Shown here piece after piece: positions 11,571-23,900 of a stretch of DNA of 64,000 nucleotides (positions within the stretch are counted from its first letter, which is position 1; every line of letters starts with the position of its first letter). The stretch lies in NCBI GenBank assembly GCA_964017195.1, contig OZ024891.1, positions 6,721,994 to 6,785,993 on the forward strand, written 5' to 3'. The notes below the pieces were generated by a model. The model had not been told where the DNA came from, searched no databases, and saw nothing but the letters and a program-made list of their open reading frames with translations. The translations under genes and the position numbers were made by a program. This DNA comes from Siderastrea radians. Its lineage: Eukaryota; Cnidaria; Anthozoa; Scleractinia; Rhizangiidae.

Positions 11571-11984
11571 AAGTGTGCTTTTTCAATTGACGAGAACACT
11601 TCGTGAAAATTTGTGCATGAGTGAAAAGGAAACGACAACGACTATGCTGGCTTTGGCCTAAAATTTCGGTGTCGACGTGAACACGTCTGTCCGTGGTCAA
11701 ACAAACGTTTTGAAATCTCAATTCCTGCTTTCAAGGCACCATTTTACCGTCGAATGATTTCCAGGTTTGGAAGTCCTGGCGTTTTCAAAATGTTAGACAA
11801 ACCTTGACGAAGTCCGCGACTTTGGTGTTTTGGAAGGTCTGTTCAACTCGATATGTGACCCGGCCTCCTTCTTGCAACTGTCTGAATAATCACATCAGGG
11901 GAACAATGCAAAAAGTAAGAACCGATAAAAAATAGCGACATGTCACCACAATAAAGGGTAGAAGCGAATCATTCAGCATTTATC

Positions 11985-12150
11985 TATTCTGTAAAAGGTT
12001 GTAAATAAACAATGAGGCAATATTGATACGAGGTTAATTGGCAACGCTGACGTTTCGAGCGTTAGCCCTCCGCTCTGACAAAGGGTTAACGCCGCGGCAC
12101 GAAATGTCAGTTTTTGAATCCCTTCGCGGTGACCAATTGACCTCTCAATG
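11985..12150. mobile_element. Decayed Penelope-like element end with hammerhead-ribozyme-like repeats
   Basis: At 12047-12110 two imperfect inverted copies face each other. The left reads CTGACGTTTCGAGCGTTAGC. The right has CTGACAAAGGGTTAACGC followed by ACGAAATGTCAG. Hammerhead ribozymes of Penelope-like retroelements have a CTGANGA core, a stem, then GAAA and a closing stem, and often occur in this palindromic pair. Here the CTGANGA core is mutated in both copies. Flanking GGTGACCAATTGACC also fits these element ends. No reverse transcriptase or GIY-YIG domain is present. Confidence 0.45.
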
Positions 12151-12596
12151 AATGAGGAGGTTAGATTCTAAAGAAATTCTGTTGCTGCGCTAATGGGGAC
12201 CTGAAACACGAAAATCTGGATTTATCAACCGAGTCCACACTAAAACGATGGAAAACGGGGTCAGGGTTTTTGAGTCTCCATTTTTTCCGTCCACGTACGA
12301 ATACGTTTTTGCAGCGATTCACTTTCACCAATCTAACGCAAAACTCGTCAACTGTTAAGTCTTGTGTTGGTTTTGACATGGAAATTTAGGTAGTTTGAAC
12401 GCGGCTTTCAGGCACACATACATGTGTAGACAATTGACCACATTGATAAGACCAGATAATCCCCTCAGATACGATTAAAGATCGCTTATCACTTCAAACA
12501 TGGCCCAAGAAAATAACGGAACTGTCACCCGCCTCGATGATTTTGGTCAAGGAACACTTTCACTCCAGAAACAAACCTCAGCTCACGAGACATCGT

Positions 12597-13005
12597 TGAA
12601 ACTTTTTGAGTCTTCGGATAAAATCCCGAAGTGTGACCATTCAAACAAACGAACGAGCTTTACTTTCCTTCGTGTTGTTTATTATGTGGCCCGACAAGGT
12701 TTTTTTTTGTTAAGTTTGCAGACGAAATCCTAAAGTGTGTCCTAGCGAACAGTACTTTCCTGTGGCATTGTTCGCGCTGCTCAACACGGTTCTACCTTTT
12801 GAGTCTACGGACGAAATCTGAAGGCGCGACCATTCAAGTGAAAGCTACTACAGCACTTTCCTATCAGGCTGTATCTTATGCTGTACCAAGTGGCTCTAAG
12901 TTTTGAGTCTGTGGATAAATTCTTAAAGTGTGATTATTTTACAAGGTGGTTCTTACTTTTTTTGAGTCTGTGGATGAAATCCTCAAGTGTGACCATTCAA
13001 ATCAA
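12597..13005 (+). repeat. 106-bp tandem repeat array, locus 1
   Basis: Four to five degenerate units of the type TTTTGAGTCTGTGGATGAAA, then TCC.AAGTGTGACCATTCAA, then CAGTACTTTCCTGTGG. The same unit occurs at three other loci in the window (about 23075, 36665 and 46298). Units are partly open in one frame, giving phrases like [13 protein letters not shown]. That accounts for the short ORF at 12500-12733. Confidence 0.8.
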
Positions 13006-14530
13006 AGAGAAATATTTGCATTGGTGTTGTTTGTTTTTTTATATTTAACAACACTTAATTTGTGATTTTCTTCCAATCTAAGGTAATAGACCCGCATATT
13101 AACTAGCTTGAACGACATATTCGCTGGTCGAAAGCCCGGGGCTAAATAAATCATCCATGCAGCTCGAGGCAGGTGCAAAATGGAGCCAGATGTATATGTC
13201 GACAAGTTCGCTGAAAAAAGGCAAGTTAACCTCCCACATGGATTAAAAATAGAATCTGCGAATTTACGGCAGAAATAATTTACAGGAAGAGCGGAAATTA
13301 TAGCGCTGGAGAAAGATTTTTTTTTTAATTGCGCAATCTAGAAACGCGTGCATGTCGTACAACAATCATGTGCCTTTCCTGAAAAAGAAAGAACGAAAGA
13401 AAGAAACTCCTCCCAAAATAGAAGAAATAATGGATACGCGATGCATTGAAACAACTGCCCCAAACATACCACAAATAATGGACAAAACTGGCATGATTGT
13501 GCAAAGATTGCTGATTGTGCACTGAATGCTTGTCATACAACAAAAGCTTTATTTTTTATTTGAATGGTTGAAAGAGAAGAATTTACCAGAAATTAAAAAA
13601 AACAACAACAAGAAATGAGTGAACTAACAAAAAACAGCCATAATTTTGATTGTGAAAAGAAAGATATCTTTTTGTAGACTTTATGATGTGTCAGTCGTCA
13701 CAGATTTTTTCTCGACAGATTTAAAAAAACCTGTGCACTATCACTTGATCGTTATATCAATAATTCATTTTTCTACTGAATTTAAATTCTACTTAATGTG
13801 TAGGCAAAAAAAGTGTTGTTGTTTTGGCGCGAAAAAACCACAAAGACCTCAGTATAAGACGTCAGTGCTTTATTTAAGATTACAAACGAAGATAGGTTTT
13901 GAAAGGGTATATGAAAAAAGTTGCAAGAGCGATCTAAAGAAAATTATTTCATTAAGGAAGCCAAGATCACGAAGGATGACTAGAAACCATATGAAAGAGC
14001 GCTGTACAGACTACATTGAATTACAAATTTCTCAAACGTCGCCGGCAAAAATTAAATTGCCAACTTGTAAAATACGCCTATTCAACGGAGGATTACAATT
14101 ATAGAGGTTTATGACTGATAAAACTGGTTGATTCTCTTAAATCCATAAATAGGGGTTTTTTACATCTCAAGACTTTTGTCACCTGCTTCTGAAATGCGAT
14201 AAAAGCAAATGAAAAAAAATCCATCCTCCTCCAAATTTAATTCACACGAAAGCCCCGAAAGCACGGCTTTTGTACTTTGTGTAAAATTGCTCCCAGTTTT
14301 CCCGGGAAATTAACACACTTCGCTGCCTCACGACGCAAGGGCTTATTTCCCGGTTTTCGCCTCAACTGCGTGTTGAAAAGGGCGATTTTCACAGAGATTC
14401 CGCTTCTTCTCGAAGCAAGCGGCTCCTTTAAACATCAGCTCGGTGTCAGACGATCCAAAAATAAATAACATTTGTCAAATTTAAAGGTGTTCAAGCAAGC
14501 AAGGTGAATACAGCGCGGAGCTGATCTACT
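13006..14530. other. Stretch without recognised gene
   Basis: AT-rich intergenic DNA. A 152-codon open frame at 13646-14104 has low-complexity, Lys/Arg-rich composition and resembles nothing I know. No RNA gene or transposon was recognised. Confidence 0.4.
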
Positions 14531-14782
14531 TTACGTCTTTTCCTCCGCATTTTCCTCTTTCAAGTCACTTTTCGCAGCGTTTTTGTGAAATAAGCACTGG
14601 TCACTGTGTTCAGGATCGTCGCACTTGCAGTGGATGTCCGGCCAGGCGTCCCGCCGGCCTTTCCGTGAACATTTTTCAAATTCACTTTCGTCGACCACCG
14701 GTACAGAATCATCCTCTTTCGCCGCATTCCCTTCGTTATTAGAGTTTGTTTCCTTCTCCGTTTCATCGCTAGCGGGCTCCAT
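14531..14782 (-). CDS. Small acidic protein with a PKA-inhibitor (PKI)-like pseudosubstrate motif
   Basis: A single-exon frame of 83 residues, starting at the ATG of 14780-14782. Residues 34-50 read EFEKCSRKGRRDAWPDI. They line up with the inhibitory segment of cAMP-dependent protein kinase inhibitors. There is Phe 11 residues before the pseudo-phosphorylation site, Arg at -6, Gly-Arg-Arg before the site, Ala in place of Ser, and Asp-Ile after. Vertebrate PKIs have Asn where Asp occurs before the Ala, and Ile where Trp occurs after it. The rest is acidic and Asn/Glu-rich, with a CKCDDPEHSDQC cysteine cluster not found in vertebrate PKIs. The length is close to the family's (about 75-80). If real, it would bind the free PKA catalytic subunit. 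Assignment rests on this short motif alone. Confidence 0.5.
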   Translation of the reverse strand: MEPASDETEKETNSNNEGNAAKEDDSVPVVDESEFEKCSRKGRRDAWPDIHCKCDDPEHSDQCLFHKNAAKSDLKEENAEEKT

Positions 14783-15652
14783 TTTTTAGATTTCTATTCT
14801 TCATGGATAATAAACCTGCCCTGACCTTTGCGATCCCAGAAAATTGCCGCCAGCTTAGCCTGTAGGCGCTATCACAGGCAATCCCGTTAAATTGACGAAA
14901 GAGATTTTTTTTTTCCGTCTTCTTTCCTATAATGGGGCTGGCGAGAAGACCTTTCGTCGGCAGAACTAACACTTCTTGTCGTGAAAAATCCTCTACCGCG
15001 CTAAACATACAGAAAAAGATAAGCCGGCGATTTTTCCCGACACTTTCAAAATCTTTTCCATGGCCGCGATACGCTAATAAATTTATGTACGATGGGTTAG
15101 CTTTAATTTGGGAATTGCGACAATGCGAATATTTGTCTTGTCAGCGCAGTTAGGAGAATTCGCCGACAAATCAAGGCTTTTTCAGCCAGACAAAGCCATT
15201 TACGTATGCCCAAGTTTCAATTAAACTCAGAAAATGACAGCGGAAACGTAGAACAATCACGAGAGAACACCATGAAAACTCGAGATCAGCATGTGTTCTG
15301 TGATAGAAAATGGAAAACGAAATTTTGAGTACCCCGTACCGAATCCACCTGTCAGTCGTTTTCATCAAAACTTTGACAAGCGATTGACGACAACCAGCAC
15401 TTTTACCTGGGTTTATTTTCTTTACAGTTGCTATAGAAACACTGTCGAGTTCTACTGACAGTAATAGATAAGTACGCAGTCCGAAAAATAAAAATACATA
15501 TATCTTTGGTCGATATTTTTTCTTTCTTTCTCTGTGTAGGATTTTCACTCAATTTGGGATGGAATCAAAACTTCGCTACTCTTTTGATTGTACTATGACA
15601 AAAAGGATTCAATATGTATATAATATATGACACCGACGATTTATTTTATAAC

Positions 15653-15733
<81 letters not shown>

Positions 15734-16944
15734 CACTCGCAAAATTACAAAACTGTCAAATTAGACGATTTTTTGCTCGGTGGCTAACGCCGGTGAATGT
15801 TGTTTTCTTTCTTTCCTTTCTTGCGAAATCAAAGAAGACGTGTATCGTATGCTCGATAAAGCTAATTTTCTTTCTTTTCTTTTTTCGCTGCTTTTATAGC
15901 ATTGTTGACAGAATACAGAAAGTCATATAACGGTGATACAGCCATTACTTGTCAATATTATGTGAGAGTCTGCGAGGACTCGAAAAAAAACCCTTAAAAC
16001 TCCCGAAGTTAGACGACTTAACGTTACCTCGGCCGATCCGAAAACAAACCGAAAGCTCTCCCAATTTTTTCCTGACGTTTAATTTCAATTACCGCTCTTC
16101 AGCTTCCTTTATTTTGATGGTGTTTCTTGTTTTCACTTTGACAATGCTTAACATCTCCGTAGGTTAGCATTTTCACTTAAAACACTCTTTTTTGTAATCA
16201 AACCGTACTGTCGTGAAATGTGCATGCGCAAGTTACTTTCCTTTATGAAAATACGCATTGCATATTGGCCATTTTTACGTGACAATATTAAAACACTGAA
16301 AGCTTTGACAGTTCACAGAAAGTAAATTTTACATAAGTGCAAATCGACCTGTTTCATGACACCTTGACCAGTTGAGTTTTACATGGTTAGTCATTCGACA
16401 ATGATTCGGTTTTTACCAAGCAGGGATGACGGACACAACATAAGAAACGTTTTTACTTTTCTCAGGCATCTTGCCATTACATCATTTTCCATGGATGAAA
16501 TTGAGAACGTGCAAAGTTCACTGTCGTGAAAAACCCGAGTGTGGCCATTTGGCCAGCTGTTGTTTAGCAGCCGACGCCTACGAAAAAGGCGATCTCGGAG
16601 CCGTCGTTGCCATGGTTTCATTCAAATCTTTAATCACCAATTGTTTCTTCTTCAACATCTAGAGCAACAAGAAACACCATGCGTTGTCACGTCTGTTGTA
16701 GCTCCGCTAAAAGTTCGTCAAATTTAAAAGCGTTTTCGCGAAACCCGCAGAGTTCTCCATCTAGACGCTCCTACGGAACAAAGCAAAACGGAGGTTGTTA
16801 CCTTGGCTTTTAGCAGGAACCTATTACTATTGTTACTTTTGGGAGAGGGAGGGAGGTTTTCATTATTTTTAAGCAGCTATTTTGTATACCGTAGAAGGTC
16901 CGATCTCTTGTAATAACATGTTGATGAACTACACTCGCCAAATT
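14783..16944. other. Stretch without recognised gene
   Basis: This includes the probable upstream region of the PKI-like ORF and a pure (AT)n tract at 15654-15730. Short frames around 15949-16727 show no family signature and overlap each other on both strands. I see nothing else in it. Confidence 0.4.
15654..15730. repeat. (AT)n microsatellite
   Basis: About 38 uninterrupted AT dinucleotides. Confidence 0.98.
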
Positions 16945-17421
16945 ATGTACTGGTCAAATCGAAGCTTCAACATCCCCACCCCGGGCATGCCCCGGGCATT
17001 TGACTGTGCATCGTGTCCAGGGAGGGGGGAATTTGAATGTCGCCTTGGAAGGGTGGGAAATTTGAACCGGATTTTTATCTCTTGTTCTAGTGTAATACGC
17101 CCGTGAGTTTTTCCGGTTTTTGCAGGGTTTGACGGATTTACGAGATAGAATGTCGCCTTTGTTAGTGAATAACTCTTTCAAAAGGGTCTTTAAAAGAAGT
17201 TTGAAGGTGTCATTATGGCATATCTCTATCTGAAAAGCGTAAACAGTGTTTGATTAAACACGAAATTTGTCTTTTAGGAGAGGTATTTCAGTACTAATTG
17301 GTGGGGCATTTGAACGGCTTCTTTGCCCCGAGGGGAAGGAATTTGAGCAAGCCAATCTTCAAAAGTTCAAATGCTCGGGGGGGGGGGGGGGGATGTTGAA
17401 GCTTCGATTTGACTGGTACAT
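16945..17421. mobile_element. TIR element (MITE), 477 bp
   Basis: The left end ATGTACTGGTCAAATCGAAG, continuing into CTTCAACATCCCC, is mirrored at 17389-17421 (GGGGATGTTGAAGCTTCGAT, TTGACTGGTACAT). This gives about 34-bp terminal inverted repeats with two mismatches. The interior has further inverted GGGCATTTGA-type blocks and a G15 run at 17378-17392. No coding region. Confidence 0.75.
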
Positions 17422-17852
17422 GATTCCCAAGTCTGTGGGTCTAAAACATCGATATCGTACACACTAATCTCTCATGTCCAACTCGCATATCTTGGCTCGT
17501 AGACCTAAACGAAGAGCTAAAATAAGACGTCTGGTCATATGTAATACGGTTAACTCAAACTGAGAAAACAGTCCATGTAAACCACGCTAGCCGTTCCACG
17601 AACTCTGCAAATATATCGATCAGGTTCGGTCAGTTCTTGAGGATCTATTTTGAAATCTTCGTTTAATCTTCGGACATCTTCGGAAATCCTTGGACGTCCT
17701 GGTAATCCGAGAAAACCTTCCCGAATTTCAACCACAAAAATTTACGAGGTGTATGAATAACAAATATGAAAAACGCGTGTTGCTTAGTTTCGTTTTACAT
17801 CGTTATTCTTTCAGGGGTCGCTACTATCGGAATTTTCTTCTAAACAGAAAAT

Positions 17853-17858
17853 TTTATT
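17853..17858 (-). terminator. ATG13: Possible ATG13 polyadenylation signal
   Basis: TTTATT on the + strand is AATAAA on the - strand. It lies 38 nt beyond the stop reached if the exon at 17938-18066 is read through its donor (TAG at 17896-17898). It could serve a short alternative 3' end of ATG13. Confidence 0.4.
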
Positions 17859-17937
17859 ATGATTGAAGGAATCGCCACGGCAGCATTGTGGTAGCCTAAC
17901 AAACTAAGCTACGCACTATGCAACATACACGACGTAC

Positions 17938-20900
17938 CATGATATTATCTAGTGTGAGCGGCTCTGTATCTTGAAAGAGGCTCAATGGAGGTGCTGTTTG
18001 GCACTCACGAAAAAAGCTCCCAAGGTCCCCTGCTGATGTTCCTGAGTGCGATGCAAATGCTGGTTTCTAAGGGAAAGAAATGTTAAGGTGAATTAGAACG
18101 TAAGATCTGTCAAACACTACAAGCGCTGATAACGAAAAATACCAAACAAAACTTAAACGTGTGAAAAATTAGATAAAAGCTATTGAACAAGACAACCGCG
18201 TGGAGCTATCCGTTGTTAAACAGTTTGCAAGATGAAATTTTATATTTTCTTAAATTGTAACTGTAATGAGCGTAGGACGAACAACTAAAACTAGCAAGAC
18301 TTCAATGCAGCTTAAAACAGAGCAAGTGAACACGCTACGTACAACGGTTGAATCTGCGCTACCGCGCCTCGCTAGGTAACCACTCCTAGAAACTAGGTAC
18401 CAGTCGTACATAACCTTGCGTTATACAGTTAAGAGCAGGTTGGAGTACTTACCAGTTCCACCATGACAAAGTCATCGTCCCACCCCAGATGGCTGGGTGC
18501 GGGTGGAGCTTGCACTGTTGACGGTCGGCCCTCCATCTTGTCCGATGAGCTATCCTACATTGCAACGGGAAGAAGGTACGTGGATGGCTAAATTAGCCAG
18601 GCGAGAAATACCTTGTAATAGTAACAGTGGTCTGCCTAGTGTGCCCGTCTGGGTGAGAGTGGACTCTAACACTTTAAGCCCTGATATAAAAATGCATATT
18701 CTCCTTACTGTTCTCAATACATTTCTTATGGAACTAGTAAGGAGAATTTGTCTAAATATCAAGACATCTTATCCTTAGTGATCACTTTCTTTATTCTCAT
18801 CACTTGAATGTTTGAACAAATATTGATAATGTAAAGAGAAATTTCATTTTTGTGACTGTTTGGGTTTAAAGGGTTAAAAGACTGTTGGAGCTGGGGGCCG
18901 TTTCAAAAACCTTAGGGTAAGCACTGGGGGCCCTCACATCAAATATGTCCCGACGATTCCAATCAATGAAAATCAATCATTGATTTCAATCAATATAATC
19001 AATATAAATCAATAATAGTCAATTGATTGATATTGATTAATTTGCCTAATCAATAAAAATCGAAAATCACTCACCGACTCGTCTTAATTTTATTGATTTT
19101 TATTGATTTCTATTGATAATCAATTGCTGATTGTGCAAAACCCGGCTACAAACGCATTTACTAAATTTAACGCGTTTGCCATCACAACGACGGCGCCATG
19201 TCTGTAAAGATTTCTATATCCTGCGTAGTCAAAGGGTATCACCTCTGTCCATTTTAAAGTAAAGGAAGGCGAAGTGTTTTTCGTCTCCAAAAAGAGGGGA
19301 GAACGCGGGAACGCGTTTAAAGTTTTCGATGAAAGAGGACAGCTTGGCCACCTCCAGGCGGCGCTTGTTAGCCCACTCTGGCCACATAATACAAATATTT
19401 CTGCGTAAGTTAAATTGTCTGTAAAGATCGATAAATGTAATTTCCATTCAAATGTGCTTATTCCTGGTTCTTTCTTGGGTTTATTTACGGTTTATTTAGA
19501 AATGTGATTGGACCTCCAGAAAATGACCCTACAGGGAGGTGGAGACAAGGTGGAGGAATATCGAATATTAGAATATTAGAACATTTTTACTTAATTGGGG
19601 TCTTTTTTCAAAACCGTGAGGTGTATTAAAACCTAAAAAAAAAAACTAGATTGAAATTTCCAATAGAAATCAATAACAATCAATGGCAATCAATGAAAAT
19701 CAATGAAAATCGAAAATCGCTCAACATTGCAGCTTTGATTTTTATTGATTTTCAATATCAATCAATTGATTACTATTGATTTTAATTGATTACTATTGAT
19801 TATATTGATTATAGATTCTTATTGATTGGAATCGTCGGGAATATGTACACATGAATACAAGATAAACGTTTGATTACCTTTGTTGTACGCGTGTTTCCTC
19901 GAGGGTGGCCATTTTGAATAATTTAGGAGCGGTTGCCTTTTCGAGGTCTTCCCAGACCTTGAAAACCCGACCGCGGTGTGTAAGGTTTCTGGTAATCGGC
20001 TTGATTGGTGAACTACATGATGTCACTGATTGTGAAGACCGGAAAAAGTTACTGACCACCTGTTGTGAGTTCAAAGAGCTTACAGCCGTATTTGGATAAG
20101 TTATCAGAGGATGTACCCAGTGCAAAGCGCGACAGCGGACACGTAGCACATCTATTTTTCGTTTGCTTCCCACAGAACTGCGGTTTTGTTCAACTTGTTC
20201 TACGATGTTTATGACATTTAATTAATTGACAAAAACGTGTCCCCCATCCACCGCACCGTCCCAAAATAAAACATACCCTTCTATGGAGTATCGCTGGCGA
20301 ATTCTTGAGGTTGTTATCTGAAGGTAAGTTGCCTGGTTTGACATCATCTTCGTGTCGTAAAAGCGATGCAAATGGTGGAGTAGCTGACAAGTTTGGAAGC
20401 AAAGACTGTAAACAGAACAAACATGCCGGAATCAGTAAACACATAAATGGACATCGAGGGAAACGATATGTAGTGAGGCTAGTACAAGGACCTCAGTATA
20501 GAATGATTTCATATTTAGTTTAATTTTACAGAAGGCCACACTGAGGAATAACTTACCATTTCAGGAGAACTTGGACCGCTGACGAAGGCTCCTTTAGTTC
20601 GGATTTGCGCACAGTTGATTGGTTTCGAAGAAATTGATGGTCTGTTGAGATGAAGAAATACCACAACTGAAAAAAGACAGGTTAATTGATAAATAACAGC
20701 TTGACTCGGATTAAGAAATGAGGATAGCAGCTCAATTTGTATTAGCATCAAGTTATAATCTATTTTAATACTTATAATAATTATTTTTACAGTAAAGCGT
20801 TTTTAACATGAACCTCTGGTTCGGGAGACCGGGCAACCACTGCCCGGGTTATCAACTCCCTTGAAATACTTGATCTGATCTCGTCAGTCTCGTCTCCTCT

Positions 20901-23900
20901 CGTCTCATCTCACTCACCTTTCACTCTTCTGCTTTACAGCGCTACCATTTTCCTGAGAGAATCGTCTTATTAAGGGGGGTGGGGATGTTGTACTGCGCCT
21001 CTGTGCTGAAGATGATGGGGTATTTGAAGGTACAGTTGAAGACTGAGTTACTTCAGTTTCTGTTGCACTGGCTATCTGCTCTGCAATATGATGTCTAATG
21101 AAAAGAGAAGAGTTTATCTATAGATTTATACTTATTGAGTCAATGGCTACTATCCATTACGCATTAAGGCGTCGTGAAGGTAACGCCGAACTCAGGGCAC
21201 GCGAGGCCCACACGGCCGCACCTACAATGAGCGACAAAAGTACTTGAGACTTTTTCTACAAACGGCTGACAGTTTACTCTGTTTCACTTTTTCCTGACTG
21301 CAAAAGATTTCCTAAAACCAACTCCCCCCCCCCCCTCCCGTTATCCACTGTTATACCGGAATAAACGCTGGCCCCCACCTAGCAACTTCAACATTGTTTG
21401 GGGGGGGGTGGGGGAAGGGGGCTACACCCTAGTGGGGAAGGGAAATTTAATAGTTTGGTATGTTAAAAATACAGGAATATCCCAACACTTTTGACGCTCA
21501 TTGCAGGGCTATTTTCTGTAGCATAATGCGGTCAGACATATTGCTACTCCCTGCTAGATGGGCAAACCCATGGATATCCCTAGCACTTTATGTTTTCTTA
21601 ATCCTTTAAGCCCCAAGAGTGACGAGAATCTAATTTCTCCTTACGATATCACTAGCTGATCAAATATACAGGTCATGAGAATAAAGGAAATGATCACCAG
21701 ACATGAAATGTGTTGATGTTTAATCAAATTCTCCCAACTAGTAACATAAGAAGTATATACAGGACAGTGAGGAGAATATGCATGAGGATATTGAAGCTTC
21801 AGTGGTACCTTCTTGTATGCGGAGGTGGAGAGAGATAACATGGAGTAAAGTTTGACATGTAAGGCAACAACAATACAGCAGAGATATGGCTTTACACATC
21901 ATTTCACATACACTGTGCATCCACTAGGATAAGGTCAAAAGCTGGCGTTTTGAACTTAGGTCTGACTAAGGGGCCAAGAATGAAGTAAACACTATACCTT
22001 GCTTCAGCAGTCAAGTCAAATGGTCCATGTACACCAGGGACACACGGTAAAACAACGTCTAACTGGTCAGACGATGCTCTTGTTAATTCAGAACTAAAAT
22101 GGTTACTCTGAACCATAACCTCCTGCCTGCAACAACAAACAGCAAAAACAATGTTTTTTGTTTTTTTTTTTATTTTTTTTTTACTTAGCAGGACAATTGT
22201 CCTTCCAAACCTTTCTTCTCATGATCAACATTGGTTTTAATTCTTTAATTCCCAATTTCAATATGCATGTTCTCCTTAGTGTTCTCATATATTTGTTGTG
22301 GTACTAGTTGCAAGAAAATGTGCAAACATCAAGACATTTTTGTTTGACAATCATTTCCTTTATTCTTGTGGCCTGTTTGTTTGATCAAGCAGTGATATTG
22401 TAAGGAGAAATTAGATGCTTGTCGCTATTGGGGCTTAAAGGGTCAAGAACATCCTTGGTTGAACTTGGTCAAGACTTGCCTGTTTTATTTATATCCGAGT
22501 TTTCACCCAAGACACAACATGCCAACATAAGTGATGTTTTAAAAAGCTTGCAATAAGCTTAAAAATCACAGCTCTTTTCACGTTGAAAGAGGATTTTGTA
22601 CCAAGAAGGTGAAGCATTAACAAGAAAATAGCTCTTCAAGAGAAACTCCGGCACTTTCATAGTTGGACATTTCAAAAATTTGTTCTGACAGTGTCAGAAC
22701 AAGACAGAAACAGAGCTTCGCATGCTAATTAATAATTAGTATGTTACTTATCTTGGAAGTAAAAAGTTCAATAATTTTTCACTTACTTTTCTGGCAAAGT
22801 TAGTTTTGTTCTGTAAACAGCAGACAGAGTAATGGAACCCACAGGTGTGCCAATTGAACCAACTCTCAAGGACTGAAAACCTACAAGCAAAAAGACACAT
22901 CAGTCAGTCAACAAAATGAAATTCTTGCTCTGAAATGCACAACATCCACAGTATGCAACAACATTAATTAACCTTTTCACTCCCAAGAGTGCCTAAAATC
23001 AAAATTCAAGACAAATCTCAAATTCCATTTTGTAAAAAAAACTTACATATAAATAGTACCACGTGAAAGTACTGCCAACCACATTTCATTTGAATGGTCA
23101 CACTGTAGGATTTCATCCACAGACTCAAAAGTTAGAACCACCTTGTACAGCATAATGAATAGAACCACAGGAAAGTACTGCTCAGTAGCTTTCATTTGAA
23201 TGGTCACACTTTAGGATTTCATCCACAAACTCAAAAGTTAGAACCACCTTGTGCAGCGTAATAAACAGCACCACAGGAAAGTACTGCTCAGTAGCTTTCA
23301 TTTGAATGGTCACACTTTAGGATTTCATCCACAGACTCAAAAGTTAGAACCACCTTAATGTCTCCATAACTGACTCATACAATAACAGGGTGAAGCGGCC
23401 TTCACACGTCAAACTGATGTTGGCCAACTCAACGTGTGAAGGCCACTTCAACTCAAATGTCAAGTTAAGCCGCATTAAAAATATTTTGAAAGTCTCCATG
23501 ACTGGGAAGCTAAATTCTTCTAGCTAGGCCAAAACAAAATGTTGCTGAACACGCTATCATTTTATGTAAAGATATGTGAATTCATGAAAATTCACTATAA
23601 ATAATTATATGCAAATTTATATAAATTATTTAACACATTTCTTCTAACAATTGTTTCAGAGAATTTGTAGAGCACATCAAGACAAATGCCTGAAGATTAT
23701 AAAAAATAAACATTTTCACGAAGAAAAGATGTTTACATAAAAACATAACTAGTCAACTGATCAAAATTGTTTTTTTTTGGTTCACATGCATTTGATTACC
23801 TTCCCCAAGCTCTTGAAACCTGACTTCACCGAAATAAACCCTGAAATTAAATCATTTAAGTTCAGAATTAAAACAATGTAGTTTTCTGAGCACTTGTTCA

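Noticed and set aside
13646..14104. 152-codon + strand open frame
   Set aside because: Lys/Arg/Ser-rich, AT-driven composition with no motif, no splice context and no recognised family. Chance is the simplest explanation.
17780..17850. Possible last ATG13 exon after TTCTGTTTAG
   Set aside because: It keeps phase 0 but gives only 14 residues (KKIPIVATPERITM) unlike the known C-terminus, so it was not added to the model.
18671..18877. TTAA MITE hairpins as microRNA genes
   Set aside because: The hairpin is the transposon's own inverted repeat, shared by all copies. Nothing indicates a processed microRNA.
20557..20680. Upstream acceptor TTTTTTCAG (near 20670) for the ATG13 exon ending at 20557
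   Set aside because: It would put a stop codon in frame. The acceptor CTCAACAG with exon start at 20641 keeps the frame and was used.
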